The notes under the pieces: generated by a model
What the model was told of the DNA's origin: nothing
Database searches by the model: none
Seen by the model: the letters and a program-made list of their open reading frames with translations, nothing else
Position numbers and translations under genes: made by a program
From: Flaccisagitta enflata
Lineage: Eukaryota; Chaetognatha; Sagittoidea; Aphragmophora
Reading direction: 5' to 3'
Assembly (NCBI GenBank): GCA_965153355.1
Contig: OZ231127.1
Location: forward strand, 4,464,001-4,528,000
DNA length: 64,000 bases
In this document: in pieces, positions 12,258-25,108 of the stretch
Layout: the number at the start of each line of letters is the position of its first letter
Position numbering within the stretch: position 1 is the first letter of the stretch

Positions 12258-12419
12258 TATAATTCAAGGCGGGTGGGTGTCGTCGTCGTCGTCGTCGTTG
12301 TCGTTGTCGTCCCGGATTTTAAAAAATGGATAACTTTTTTATGCTTTGACCGATTTGGTTCATATTTGGTGGGAAGTTGTGCTAGGGTAAGGCGCTTTAC
12401 ATCCTATCCGATTTTTGTG

Positions 12420-13745
12420 ATCCGACCAACCCAACCGGCCCAACCAGCCTACCGGCCTAAAAGTGAAAAACGTGCATAACTTTGGCATTTTTCAACCGAT
12501 TTGGCTGAAATTTGGTATGGAGTCTCTAAATGGAAGGCCTCAACATATGTATATGATTTATATGCATTTGAGCATGCTAACCGGCCAAACCGACCTACCA
12601 CCCAACCAGCCAACCGCCTAAAAGTGAAAAACTTATGTAACTTTGTCATTTTTCAACTGATTTGGTTGAAACTTGGTATGGAGTCTCTAAATGGAAGGAC
12701 TCAGCATATGCAAACTATTTATCCTGTTAAACCAGCCTACCACCCAACCAGCCTACTGGCCTAAAAGTGAAAAACGTGCATAACTTTGGCATTTTTCAAC
12801 TGATTTGGCTGAAATTTGGTATGGAGTCTCTAAATGGAAGGCCTCAACATATGTATATGATTTATATGCATTTGAGCATGCTAACCGGCCAAACCGACCT
12901 ACCACCCAACCAGCCAACCGGCCTTAAAGTGAAAAACTTGCGTAACTTTGTCATTTTTCAACTGATTTGGTTGAAACTTGGTATGGAGTCTCTAAATGGA
13001 AGGACTCAGCATATGCAAACTATTTATCCTGTTAAACCAGCCTACCACCCAACCAGCCTACCGGCCTAAAAGTGAAAAACGTGCATAACTTTGGCATTTT
13101 TCAACCGATTTGGTGAAATTTGTATGGAGTCTCTAAATGGAAGGACTCAACAAATGTATGTGATTTATATGCATTTGAGCATGCTAACCGCCAAACCGAC
13201 CTACCACCCAACCAGCCAACCAGCACAAAAGTGAAAAACTTGCTTAACTTTGTCATTTTTCAACTAATTTGGTTGAAACTTGGTATGGTGTCTCTAAATG
13301 GAAGAACTCAACATATGCGCACTATTTATCCTGTCAAACCAGCCTACCACCCAACCAGCCTACCAACCAAAAGGTGATAAATGTGCATATCTTTGGCGTT
13401 TTTCAACCAATTTGGTTGAAATTTAGTATGGAGTCTCTAAATGGAAGGACTCAACACATGTATGTGATTTATTTATGTTTGAGCATGCTAACCGGCCAAA
13501 CCAACCTACCACCCAACCAGCTTACCGGCCTTAAAGTAAAAACTTACATAAATTTGAAATTTTTCAACCAAATTGGTTGAAACATGGTATGGAGTCTCTA
13601 AATGGAAGAACTCAACATACGCACACTATTTATCTAAACCAGCCTACCACCCAACCACCCTACTAGCCTAAAAGTGAAAAACGTGCATAACTTTGTCATT
13701 TTTCAACGGATTTGCATGAAACTTTGTATGGCGGCTCTAAATGTA
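12420..13745. repeat. 161/142-bp satellite, 304-bp dimer unit
   Basis: TATGGAGTCTCTAAATGGAAG recurs at spacings 161, 143, 162, 141, 161, 143, 161 and 140 bp from 12521 to 13731. Alternating monomer lengths make a ~304-bp higher-order unit present about four times. Each monomer carries CATTTTTCAACCGATTTGG and a CC(A/G)ACC(A/T)-rich block (CCACCCAACCAGCC). Short frames through it are by-products. Confidence 0.9.
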
Positions 13746-14047
13746 AAGTCTTATAGTTTTGGCGAACTTACAGGGTTAGCGATCTTTTGGTCATAGCGAT
13801 CTTACGGAATTGGTGATCTTTAACCCCCTTCCGTCGCGGACCCAGATACTGTTCAGATTTTTTTTCACTCTCTTTACCTAATATGGAGTGGCCTATTTTA
13901 GGTACCTTACTATTTTTCTTTTATGAAAAATCATACATCTTCCATTTTTTAGAAAAGTTTTTTTGAGGTTCTAATTAGAGTAATGCAGTAGGATAAAACA
14001 ATACATGTATACATGTACACGTCACGTCACGTCATGTACGTCACAAA

Positions 14048-14284
14048 TTGGCTCCTTCTTACCTTTTGCCCAATTTCAAACTGATTTCATGTGCTCATTC
14101 CTATAATACTCGTGGTAGTTCTAACAATTTCCATCTATCACGTGAGCTATCTCTCTTCCCAAATGGCTTTGCATTTACGGCTATCAAACAATGGAGCAGT
14201 CACCCCGAAGATATCAAGTCTATTGGTGAATTTTAAGTTTTTAAGAGAAAATTGAAACAGTTTTTAGTTGCTCAATATGAGTGA
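14048..14284 (+). pseudogene. LINE (non-LTR retrotransposon) ORF2 C-terminal remnant
   Basis: The frame reads AHSYNTRGSSNNFHLSRELS then FAFTAIKQWSSHPEDIKSIGEF. After a TAA at 14234-14236 it continues FKRKLKQFLVAQYE and stops. HSYNTR...AIxxWxxxPxxIK...FKxxLKxxL is the conserved tail that follows the reverse transcriptase domain in CR1/Jockey/RTE-like LINEs. Only about the last 75 codons remain, with one in-frame stop, so it is a 5'-truncated dead copy. The AT-rich sequence after it is probably its 3' UTR. Confidence 0.8.
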
Positions 14285-15331
14285 TATACATTTTTACGCT
14301 ATGGACGGATCATGTGTTACTGACCATTCTCATGCTTTTATGTTTTTATCATTTTAACTTTTTTAACTGTTATGAATTTTTTACATGGGACCTTATTGGA
14401 AAAAAGTCAATTAGACTTTTATGGGCTATCCCTCGAAACAACATCTTTTTTTTTTATAACCATCTGGCTTGTAATTTTACTGCTTGTTTCGTGAATTAAA
14501 TTCATTCAATCATACACTTTCATTATTTGAATTAACTTTTAGTCTTTTACAAATTTCTACTCTTCATAGATATGTAATTCTGCCTTTTCTTAAGCTCTTT
14601 CAAAGCTTTTGTTCTAATATTTTAGTTTATTTTTACAAACATCATGATTTTTTAAAACAGATGATTATCCTTTTTGTAACAAAACTACACAGGATTTTGC
14701 TGAATTCTGGAAAATCTATGGGAACTTTAAGGCCAAAACAAAAACGGAAGATGAATGAATTTTGAAAAAAAGAAAATAGTCATCTTTATGATTTTTGCTC
14801 CTCCATATAACCTAAATAGGGCGAAGGGATACTACCAACTTTTGCTATGTGAAGCACCCAAATGTGACGCTGATGTTGATCGGCGACGCCAACGGATCAT
14901 ATTTCACCGAATGAAGAATTTGATAAAATACCAGAAGAGTTATGTATCTTTCAAGAGGTAGTACTTTCATTCTATTGGTGCAGTCGGATGTGTCATTTCG
15001 TGGAGTGTTTTTTCCATAGCTTAGCAGCAATGAAATTGTCTGATTCAGCTTCTTTCTTTCTTATCAAAATCACAAAAACTATTCTCTCTGACGATCCTGT
15101 GATTGTTAGGAAAATTGCGTGTATTTGAGCAGAAAAGGTTTCAAATTGGATAGACAGACAGATGGACGGACTTAATAGTTGACGGACCCACCTTTTGTCG
15201 AATCAAAAGTCGTAGTCATTAAAAGAAGAATACGATTTAGATCTCTCAGATCTCTCAGATTCCGCGAAAAGTTTTATGAGCCGAATTGATCGCGAAACGG
15301 CGAGAAGGCATCGTCCATCACACGGTAAATA
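14285..15331. other. AT-rich DNA after the LINE remnant
   Basis: T-rich to about 14700. Small frames at 14281-14499, 14484-14765 and 14755-14961 show no recognisable domain. The last one, containing KGYYQLLLCEAPKCDADVDRRRQRI, looks the most protein-like but has no family I can name. Confidence 0.45.
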
Positions 15332-15602
15332 GGGCGTGTTTCTCTGACGACCAAAAACGAGTTTATTCCTCTGAAATGCATTTACAGCGTGAACACATTT
15401 TAAGTGATTTCCACTGTTCCACGAGGGAGTGAGCGAAGTGAGTGAGTGAGCCCATGAATGGAGAAATTGAGCAAAGCGAGCGTAGCAAAGCGAGTCTAGT
15501 GAAGCGGAGCGCTGTGGAGCAAGTGAGCGGAGTCAGCGGTGCGAGAGGACGACCGAGTGGCCCGTTAAAAAACGCGATCTGTCTGTGACTAGAAACACAT
15601 CC
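15332..15602 (+). mobile_element. GGGCGTGTTT-TIR MITE, copy 2
   Basis: Starts GGGCGTGTTTCTCTGACGAC and ends GTGACTAGAAACACATCC. It is flanked by ATA at 15329-15331 and 15603-15605, a possible 3-bp target duplication. The interior is built from GAGTGAGCGAAGTGAG / GCAAAGCGAGCG iterations. Non-coding. Confidence 0.75.
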
Positions 15603-15888
15603 ATATAATCAATAAGCGTTGTCCAGCCAAATGAGAACACAATAGAATTGCCCGGCGGATGAAATTGTTTAAAATCGAGATGATCAATACTGAGAATGGG
15701 ATCTATGATTCCGATTAATGATAAAAATCTCGCCTTGATGCTTAAATGTGTTCTTGTTCCATACATACTCCGTCTCTTATTTCCTTCCTTCCTTCCTTCC
15801 TTCATTTCTTCCTCCTTTCCATCCTCCCTCTCTTCCCTCCATTCTTCCTTCCTCCCATACAAGGCTGAGTGATACGTATTGGGTCTTG

Positions 15889-16497
15889 TACTACCTAGGA
15901 CAAAAGTCTTCGTTCACTTGCGATAAATGTTCATTTAGACATAAAATATACAAAGAAAATATCAATTTCTCAATCAAGTAACTCAACTTATGTCTCCTGT
16001 TGGCTATAACAACTTCTATTTGTCATAAGGACGATAAATTGAGCTTAAACAATAGTTATATCAAGACTTGTCATAGGAGCTTGTAAGCAGTTTTTTTTCA
16101 GCCACTCTTCTGCTTCTGCTTGAGTTACTTCATTGAGCTCAGAGGATTTTTCAATTGAGCAGAGCTCGAGATTTGACAGGATTTTCTTCCCCATGTACTT
16201 TAAATGCAAACTATCAAGAAAAAAAATCAAGACAACCATATCTTTATTCTCATTACATGTATCTAAATCGCGCCTAGCAATATGTATGTTACTCATTTTT
16301 CTGCTTTTCAAGAATGACATGTCATCTTTGAATTGTTCTCATTTCCAAATGCTTTGAGCCACTGGAACGGGATTGGTCTCAAATGAAAAATATTTTTAAG
16401 TAGTTTCTGAATCATACTGATTTTTTCTTACCGTCTCCCACTAGAAGTGTAGTTATTACTGTTTAAAGGTGAACGAAGAGTTTTGTCCTAGGTAGTA
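15889..16497. mobile_element. TA-flanked 609-bp element with 29-bp TIRs
   Basis: TACTACCTAGGACAAAAGTC (15889 on) is repeated inverted at 16469-16497; 28 of 29 positions match. The outermost TA at each end fits the TA target duplication of Tc1/mariner-type elements, with the TIR starting CTACCTAGGAC. The interior includes the reading frame at 16045-16320. It is too short for an autonomous transposon, so it is presumably a deletion derivative or a MITE that captured a gene piece. Confidence 0.75.
16045..16320 (-). pseudogene. Possible Ulp1/SENP-like (C48) protease fragment inside the TA element
   Basis: A 91-codon frame contains NENKDMVVLIFFLDSLHLKY. This resembles the hydrophobic strand plus DSL motif of C48 peptidases (xxIxxLDSLxx), followed about 50 residues on by QAPMTSLDITIV where active enzymes have Q...DCG. 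If the reading is right, the catalytic Cys-Gly positions are replaced by Ile-Thr and the His-containing part is missing, so it would be inactive. It lies wholly within the TIRs. The match is weak and motif-only; it may be a chance frame. Confidence 0.3.
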
Positions 16498-16748
16498 TTT
16501 AGTTTACAATATTCAAAGAGGAAGATACAGAGAGAGAAAAAGAAAAGCATATATTAAGACAGACACAAATAAAGGGGGTGAAAAGGGGCGCGTGAGAGAG
16601 CGAGGGAGCGAAGGGGGGTGAGCTCGGAGCGCCTGAGTAGAAACAACCCTTAGCGGTTTTTTAAAGCCATTTTCGAGGCCATTTTCAGCCAATTTTTGCA
16701 AGGAGGTGTGGCTAAGAAAAGGAACATTGACCGACAATGGAACATCCC

Positions 16749-16871
<123 letters not shown>

Positions 16872-17316
16872 TCTATGGACTAACGACGCTTTTAGTGTCT
16901 TTTAAATCCAAGTTAGCCTTTTGTTGAAATGTTTGCTTTTTGGGTTTTGTGCTAGATCAAAAAAGATTGAACAAAAAGCCTGAGTGATAATGCTCTATTT
17001 CTTCATCACTTAGAGTTTAACTGAGGAGAAAGATGACGTACAGAACAAGAAGATCGGGTTCTTCTTTATTCGCTTGTTAAGTTACTCTGCAAGGGAAATT
17101 GGGTCCGTCGGTCTGTCGATTGTTTCAGATTATAGATTGGCCGGTCTGTAGGTATAAAGATAACGCGATATTTTTGAATGGCGCGAAATCGGCCAAAATT
17201 GGGTGTTCTGAGCAATAATAATTATGGATCATGTTTCTTGGCTTGTTTTGTTCGTGATCAACCCATTGCATACCGACTTTTGTAGTAACGCGATATGCGG
17301 TATTCACCATGGCAAC

Positions 17317-17348
17317 GTAACGCCATCTTGGCGTCTATGTGGCGTTAC
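17317..17348. repeat. Inverted repeat GTAACGCCA...TGGCGTTAC
   Basis: Perfect 9-bp arms (17317-17325 and 17340-17348). An alternative inner pairing, CGCCATCTTGGCG, lies at 17321-17333, so the same bases could fold two ways. Confidence 0.55.
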
Positions 17349-17492
17349 CTAAGGCGTTATTATTTGTTGTCATTGTTTTCATTTTTTGTTTATCTTTTTT
17401 ATTTATCATGGAAATATTGTGATCATTTGAAAAAAAAACTGAAGAAAAAAAGTTTATATCATATATTCACTATCACTAGTGATTTTCTTTAT

Positions 17493-17556
17493 TTTTCACT
17501 TTTCACTTTTCACTTTTCACTTTTCACTTTTCACTTTTCACTTTTCACTTTTCAAA
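17493..17556. repeat. (CTTTTCA)n heptamer array
   Basis: About nine copies of CACTTTT in AT-rich DNA. Confidence 0.9.
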
Positions 17557-17880
17557 ATTCATTTTTTAATTTTTTTTTCATGTATCATATTTTGATTTTT
17601 ACTTTTAATCTTGGATTAAATTTTTCTTTTTTCCTCTTTTTTTTCCAATTGACATTTGATGTTTTATATTTGAACTTTGATTTCATATTATTTGATTATT
17701 TATCCTTTTTCAGTCTTTTTCAGTTTTGTAATCAAAAATGTTTTGATAGAAAATAACTTATATTCAGAAATGATCATTTATTTTCACACATGAGATTAGA
17801 TAACGTTGACGCGATATAAACACTGAAACGAGTTTCTCCGTTTTGGTCTGTCTCACCCTGTATCTCTGGTGCTTTCCCAT

Positions 17881-18226
17881 AAAAACAAGGCCGGATACAC
17901 GGCCATCAGTTGCGAACGGGTGGGCAGGGGTAGAAATGCGCGTTTTCCCACTTTCCTACTCGAGCGTGACGGACCAACGGATGGACGGACGGATGGATGG
18001 ACGGACAGACGGACGGACGGACGGACGGACGGACGGACGGACGGACGGACGGACGGACGGACGGACGGACGGACGGACGGACGGACGGACGGACTGACGG
18101 ACGGACGGACGGACGGACAAACTGACGGACGGACAAACTGACGGACGGACGGACGGACGGACGGTCGGACGGACGGACGGACGGACGGATAAAGCCTCTT
18201 ATAGAGTTGCGCGTCCGCAACTAAAA
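17881..18226 (+). mobile_element. Hairpin-ended short repeat, full copy with expanded (GGAC)n
   Basis: Begins AAAAACAAGGCCGGATACAC, then a GGGTGGGCAGGGG block, then (GGAC)n from about 17983 to 18189. It ends with TTATAGAG, the hairpin AGTTGCG-CGTC-CGCAACT (18205-18222) and AAAAA. The A-run immediately after the hairpin suggests a SINE-like 3' end. Confidence 0.7.
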
Positions 18227-18477
18227 ACACAGACAGACAGACAACTATAAAAGATGGCTAAAGAGGCACGGGCAGTCAAGTAGATGAAGTACATAGTTAT
18301 CACTCGGGAAATATTTTGCGCCAGTGATTCTTTTTCGATTATGCTGAGGTTTTTTTCCTCACATTTTTCCCTGTATTCATTTTTCGGTGCATGAATGAAT
18401 GAATGAAAAGACATTAATTGTACATGTAAAACGGAGTCAACAAGTACAAAGGGATTAAACAGATGTGGAATCACTTC

Positions 18478-18935
<458 letters not shown>

Positions 18936-19875
18936 GATAAAATGGATAGAAAGAGAAAGAAAAGCGAGTTAAACAAAAGTAGCTCGATTGACCAAGGGAC
19001 AAAAAAGTGAGGGAGGAAAGTGATCGATTGGGTAAAAGTCGTGCTTCGATGAATGGAGCTACAGAGAAAGAGAGAGACAATGAATTTCCGCGGCTAGGAA
19101 AAAATAATCACCCAAAACTTTCTGAGCGAGATAGGATCAAGATTGATTTCAGAATGCTGTGCTATTGACAAACTTATCAAATCGATTCATTTAAGCCAAA
19201 ATGTTGCGTCTACTATCATGTTACTAGACTACTGATATCAAAACACCATTTTATGATTCCCGAACTTGTCTTTTGCTTCCACTTTTTTTTTGAAAAAAAA
19301 AAACAAAAAAAAAACAAACCTCTTCGTCCAAGAAACAGGTCGTTTTTCATTTTACTGTTTTAGTCTTGTTATTTCACAGCTTTTAATGTTCTGCCTTGTT
19401 TAACTGAGGTCTCTTACTATGCATGGTAAACAACCTAACACAACTCGTCACTGCTACTACATGAAAATTAATAAAATTTGATTTGTATTTGTTTTGCCAT
19501 ATGTTTACTAACTATCTTTAAATAGCTTTAAAAAGTCATTCAAAAAACTTTAAATAGCTTTAGATACCTTTACATAGCTTTGTAAAGGTTTACATAGCTA
19601 TTTAAAGCTTTATGTAGCTTTGTATAGATTCAAAACGACCGTTTACAAGGAAACGAAGACGTTATAAGCAGTAATCGTAACGGGTGTGTCTTTAATGCTA
19701 TTGGGGACTATCGAAACTTGACAAATAACGGGTGTTCCTAATTTCCCACGCAATGCGTTGTTCGTGATTAAGGTGCCATTGAAGAAAATGTCTCTTCTGT
19801 CAGCATGATTCAATAGAAAAAAAAAAAAAAAAAAAACCGAAAAAGGATAAGACAAACTGGATTCAACACTTCTCT
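18936..19875. other. AT-rich intergenic DNA
   Basis: A degenerate CTTTAAATAG / CTATTTAAAG word family occupies 19510-19625 and an A19 run lies at 19818-19836. No gene is supported. Confidence 0.5.
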
Positions 19876-20546
19876 CTTCCTTCATCTTCTTCTTCTCCTT
19901 CTTCTTCTTCTTCTTCTTCTTCTTCTTCTTCTTCTTCTTCTTCTTCTTCTTCTTCTTCTTCTTCTTCTTCTTCTTCTTCTTCTTCTTCTTCCGCTTCTCC
20001 TTCTTCTTCTTCTTCTCCCCCTTCTTCTCCTTCTTCGTCTTCTCCTTCTCTTTCTTCCCCTTCTTCTTCTCCCCCTTCTTCTCTATCTTCTTTTTCTTCT
20101 TCTTCTCTATCTTCTTTTTCTTCTTCTTCTCCTTCTTCTTTTTCTTCTTCTTCTTCTTCTTCTTCTTCTTCTTCTTCTTCTTCTTCTTCTTCTTCTTCTT
20201 CTTCTTCTTCTTCTTCTTCTTCTTCTTCTTCTTCTTCTTCTCCATCTTCTTCTTCTTCTTCTTCTTCTTCTTCTTCTTCTTTTTCTTCTTCTTCTTCTTC
20301 TTCTTCTTCTTCTTCTTCTTCTTCTTCTTCTTCTTCTTCTTCCCCATTCCTTGTCATGACCCTGCATCCGTCGTTCTTCTTCTTCCTTCTCTTTTTTTAT
20401 TCTTCTTCTTCTTCTTCTTCTCTTCATCTTCTTCTCCTTCTTCTTCTTCTTCTTCTTCTTCTTCTTCTTCTTCTCCTTCTCCTTCTTCTTTTTCTTTTTC
20501 TTCTTCTTCTTCTTCTTCTTCTTCTTCTTCTTCTCCTTCTTCTCCT

Positions 20547-20593
<47 letters not shown>

Positions 20594-20945
20594 TTCTCCT
20601 TCTTCTTCTTCTTCTTCTTCACCCCCCATTCCTTGCCATGACCCCGCGTCCGTCGTTTACCACATTTTTCCTTCTTCTTCTTTTTCTTCTTCTTCTTCTT
20701 CTTCTTCTTCTTCTTCTTCTTCTTCTTCTTCTTCTTCTTCTTCTTCTTCTTCTTCACCCCCCATTCCTTGCCATGACCCCGCGTCCGTCGTTTACCACAT
20801 TCTTCCTTCTTCCTCTTTTTCTTCTTCTTCTTCTTCTTCTTTTTCTCCTTCTTCTTCTTCTTCTTCTTCTCCTTCTTCTCCATCTTCTTCTTCCCCCATT
20901 CCTTCCCATGACCCCGCGTCCGTCGTTTACCACATTCAGTTTCGA
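19876..20945. repeat. (CTT)n array, about 1 kb, with a repeated unique spacer
   Basis: CTT/TTC trinucleotides are interrupted four times (about 20341, 20625, 20757 and 20894) by the same block, CCCCATTCCTTGCCATGACC...CCGTCGTTTACCACATT. The last three blocks are spaced about 135 bp, so the array has grown by larger segment duplication as well as slippage. Poly-Lys, poly-Glu and poly-Leu frames through it are artefacts. Confidence 0.9.
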
Positions 20946-20971
20946 CATTCCGGTCCATTTGTCGCGGTTAA

Positions 20972-21035
20972 TCAGGGACCGGCGTTGTCATCGTCGTCGT
21001 TGTCGTCGTCGTAGTTATCATCGTCATCGTTGTCA

Positions 21036-21074
<39 letters not shown>

Positions 21075-21121
21075 TAGTCGTCGTCATCGTCGTCGTCGTC
21101 ATCGTTGTTGTCATCGTCGTT

Positions 21122-21156
<35 letters not shown>

Positions 21157-21170
21157 TGGCGGCGTTACCA
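20972..21170. repeat. (GTC)n/(GTCATC)n array
   Basis: Trinucleotide GTC with interspersed GTCATC and GTTGTC. Confidence 0.9.
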
Positions 21171-21199
21171 TAGACATAGTCTCAGCACCGCCGCCGCCG

Positions 21200-22108
21200 C
21201 CTCCATTGGCGTACTCAGTTGGCGACGGTGACGGCAGCGGCGACCAATGACGGCGGCGACGGTGACGGTAGCGGCGACCAATGACGGCAACGACGGTGAC
21301 GGAAGCGGCGACCAATGACGGTGGCGACGGTGACGGCAGCGGCGACCAATGACAACGGCGATGGTGACGGTAGCGGCGACCAATGACGGCGGCGACGGTG
21401 ACGGTGACGGCAGCGGTGACCAATGACGGCGGCGACGGTGACGGTAGCGGCGGCCAATGACGGCGGCGACGGTGACGGTAGCGGCGACCAATGACGGCGG
21501 CGATGGTGACGGCAGCGGCGATGGTGACGGCAGCGGCGACCAATGACGGCGGCGACAGTGATGGTAGCGGCGGCCTATGACGGCGACGACGGCGCCAGTA
21601 GCGGCGACCAATGACGGCGGCGACGGTGACGGTAGCGGCGGCCAATGACGGCGGCGACAGCGCCGGTAGCGGCGACCAATGACGGCAGCGACGGTGACGG
21701 TAGCGGCGGCCTATGACGGCGGCGACGGCGCCGGAGGCGGCGACCAATGACGGCGGCAACGGTGACGGTAGCGGCGACCAATGACGGCGGCGACGGTGAC
21801 GGTAGCGGCGGCCAATGACGGCGGCGATGGTGACGGCAGCGGCGACCAATGACGGCGGCGATGGTGACGGTAGCGGCGGCCTATGACGGCGGCGACAGCG
21901 CCGGTAGCGGCGACCAATGACGGCAGCGACGGTGACGGTAGCGGCGGCCTATGACGGCGGCGACGGCGCCGGAGGCGGCGACCAATGACGGCGGCAACGG
22001 TGACGGTAGCGGCGACCAATGACGGCGGCGACGGTGATGGTAGCGGCGACCAATGAGGGCGGCGGTGACAGCAGCGGCGACCAATGACGGCGGCGGTGGC
22101 GGCAACGC
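21200..22108. repeat. GC-rich 34-bp minisatellite with CCAAT in each unit
   Basis: About 26 units of GGCGACCAATGACGGCGGCG plus ACGGTGACGGTAGC, with variants of 28-40 bp. Frames are open in several phases because the unit has no stop on the minus strand. CpG density is high compared with its surroundings. Confidence 0.9.
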
Positions 22109-22203
22109 GTATAATTTTATTGGTTGTTTTGGAGGCTATGCGAGTCTTTTACTGCCGCGGGAGAAACGCGGAATACCATCTCAGCCTCTCTCGGCCTCTT
22201 TCG

Positions 22204-22522
22204 GGGCGAGTATCTAGTCACAGACATTCGCGTTTTTAACGGGCCACTCGGTCTCTCACTATGTCTGTTCACTCGCGCCGCTCACTCCCCTCACTCTGCT
22301 CACTCGCTCCGCAGCGCTCTGCTTTGCTGCGCTCGCTTTGCTTGTTTGCCGCGCTCGCTTCGCTCTTTTGCTCTGCTTTGCTCATTCGCTCCGTTGACGG
22401 GCTCGCTCACTCACTCAGCTCACTCCCTCTTGGGAAAGTTGAAAATCATAGATATGTGTCTTCGCTGTTAAATGCGCTCAATGGGAACAAACGCGTTTTT
22501 GGTCATCACTAGAAACACGCCC
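22204..22522 (-). mobile_element. GGGCGTGTTT-TIR MITE, copy 3
   Basis: Plus strand starts GGGCGAGTATCTAGTCACAG and ends GGTCATCACTAGAAACACGCCC. It is flanked by TCG on both sides (22201-22203 and 22523-22525). Long GCTCACTC / GCTTTGCT / CGCTCGC iterations fill the middle. Longest of the four copies. Confidence 0.75.
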
Positions 22523-22620
22523 TCGGTCCTTCGACGCCGCGCCGCTGAAGGCACGCCGCGTGGACCGGAAGTAACAAGTTTGGTTTTCGTGAATCCACTG
22601 TCTCTCCAAGTGAAAACGAT

Positions 22621-22621
22621 A

Positions 22622-22707
<86 letters not shown>

Positions 22708-22747
22708 TTGTTGTTGTTTTTGTTTTTGTTTTTGTTGTTGTTGTTGG

Positions 22748-22846
<99 letters not shown>
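22621..22846. repeat. (TTG)n microsatellite
   Basis: About 75 TTG/GTT units with a TTTTTG-rich centre. Confidence 0.95.
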
Positions 22847-23831
22847 CGGACAAAGAAAGAAGTAAAACAAAGCTAACTGGCTTTGACATTTATGATGCTT
22901 TTTTCTGGCATGTTGTTTTTCAAACTTCTGTCTTCTCAATCACAAATTCAATCAAGTTTTCACAAACATGTTTTTTTTTTATTAATATTGTACAGACATT
23001 TTTCGATTGTTGGTTTTCCAGTGACAGGGCCTAATGAGGTTAAAACCGCAGTCGTTACAAAAAAAGGGATCTATTAGTTTAATTATTTTTTAATTGTTTC
23101 TGGAGTCTAAATTGTTTCTAATCATAAAATAGGTTATCAAAAAAGAATTATTGCGGCTTTGAAAGAGTTGGTATATGCGCGGAGACAATGAATTAATAAG
23201 TCAATATAAATACATGGCAACATTGCTTTCCGAATGCTTATAAACAAATAGACAAAAAATAGTAAATAACGTTAACACGCAAGAGGGAGGAAATAAATTA
23301 CGTCTATTACGGGAAAGGTCTTTAAAAAGATTAAATTTAAAGAGAGAGGATGTTAGATAGACTAGGAAAATTATGTCCACGTATTTCATTGTTGTTTTTA
23401 ACCAGTTTTATTTTTTAAATCTTCAATGGTTTTCTACGACCGACTATTTGGGGCGTCCCTTGTTGCGTCCTACGTCCAATAGTAACCATCATACCGTAAT
23501 CGTTGTTAAAAAAAGATAAGTTTTTTTCAAGGATTTCCGCCCCTACCCACCCACCCGCGAATGATCGTGACAAAGTTGTTTTTTTTTACATCCTTGTAGG
23601 ATATTTCATTTGGCATTTGTAAAATGGGTTAAATCATTTCAATGGGTCTGCCACAGCAACGAAAAGGAAAAGGATGATTCTATTTTACGATAACAATGAC
23701 ATTCAGATGAGTAAGTGGACATAAATCATCGTAAAATAATTGATTGATTGATTGTTCTACAAACAAATTGGGGGAAGATAGTATCACAGGGTGACGTGTA
23801 TATGAAAACTTACGGGAAAAGAAAATGAAAG

Positions 23832-23838
<7 letters not shown>
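22847..23838. other. AT-rich intergenic DNA
   Basis: No gene, tRNA or repeat family is supported. Confidence 0.5.
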
Positions 23839-24700
<862 letters not shown>

Positions 24701-24729
24701 TAATTTGTGTGTTCTTCGTTTTTATCAAT

Positions 24730-24890
24730 AACATCATTTATTTGTTTCTTTGTTTTTATTGTTTTGTTTTCTTTGTTTTTTTTTGTTTATATCCAATACA
24801 TCATTTATTTGTTTCTTTGTTTTTTTTCTTTATATCCAATACATCATTTATTTGTTTCTTTGTTTTTTTTTTGTATCCAATACATCATGT
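24730..24890. repeat. 46-bp T-rich tandem repeat
   Basis: TATCCAATACATCATTTATT followed by TGTTTCTTTG and a T-run, three to four times. Confidence 0.8.
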
Positions 24891-25108
24891 CCTCAAACAG
24901 GACTTGATTGGGAAAGCGTCTCGGTGATGATGTTGAAGGCTGCTGTTATTGATGTTGCTGCTGCTGCTGTTGCCGCTTCGAGCTTCCGCAAATTCCGCCA
25001 TCTCTTGACAAATGACATTCTTTAAATCTACACTAACGTTGACATCGCAATTTTTTATCATGATGTCATCATCGTCATCAATGTCGTCATTTTGTCGTAA
25101 ATTTGTCA

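Noticed and set aside
20107-21849. Long poly-Lys/Arg and Pro/Ser/Arg ORFs
   Set aside because: They arise from (CTT)n and the 34-bp minisatellite, which lack stops in several frames.
21200-22108. Regular 34-bp units resembling a CRISPR array
   Set aside because: The whole unit repeats, with no unique spacers, and the context is eukaryotic. It is a minisatellite.
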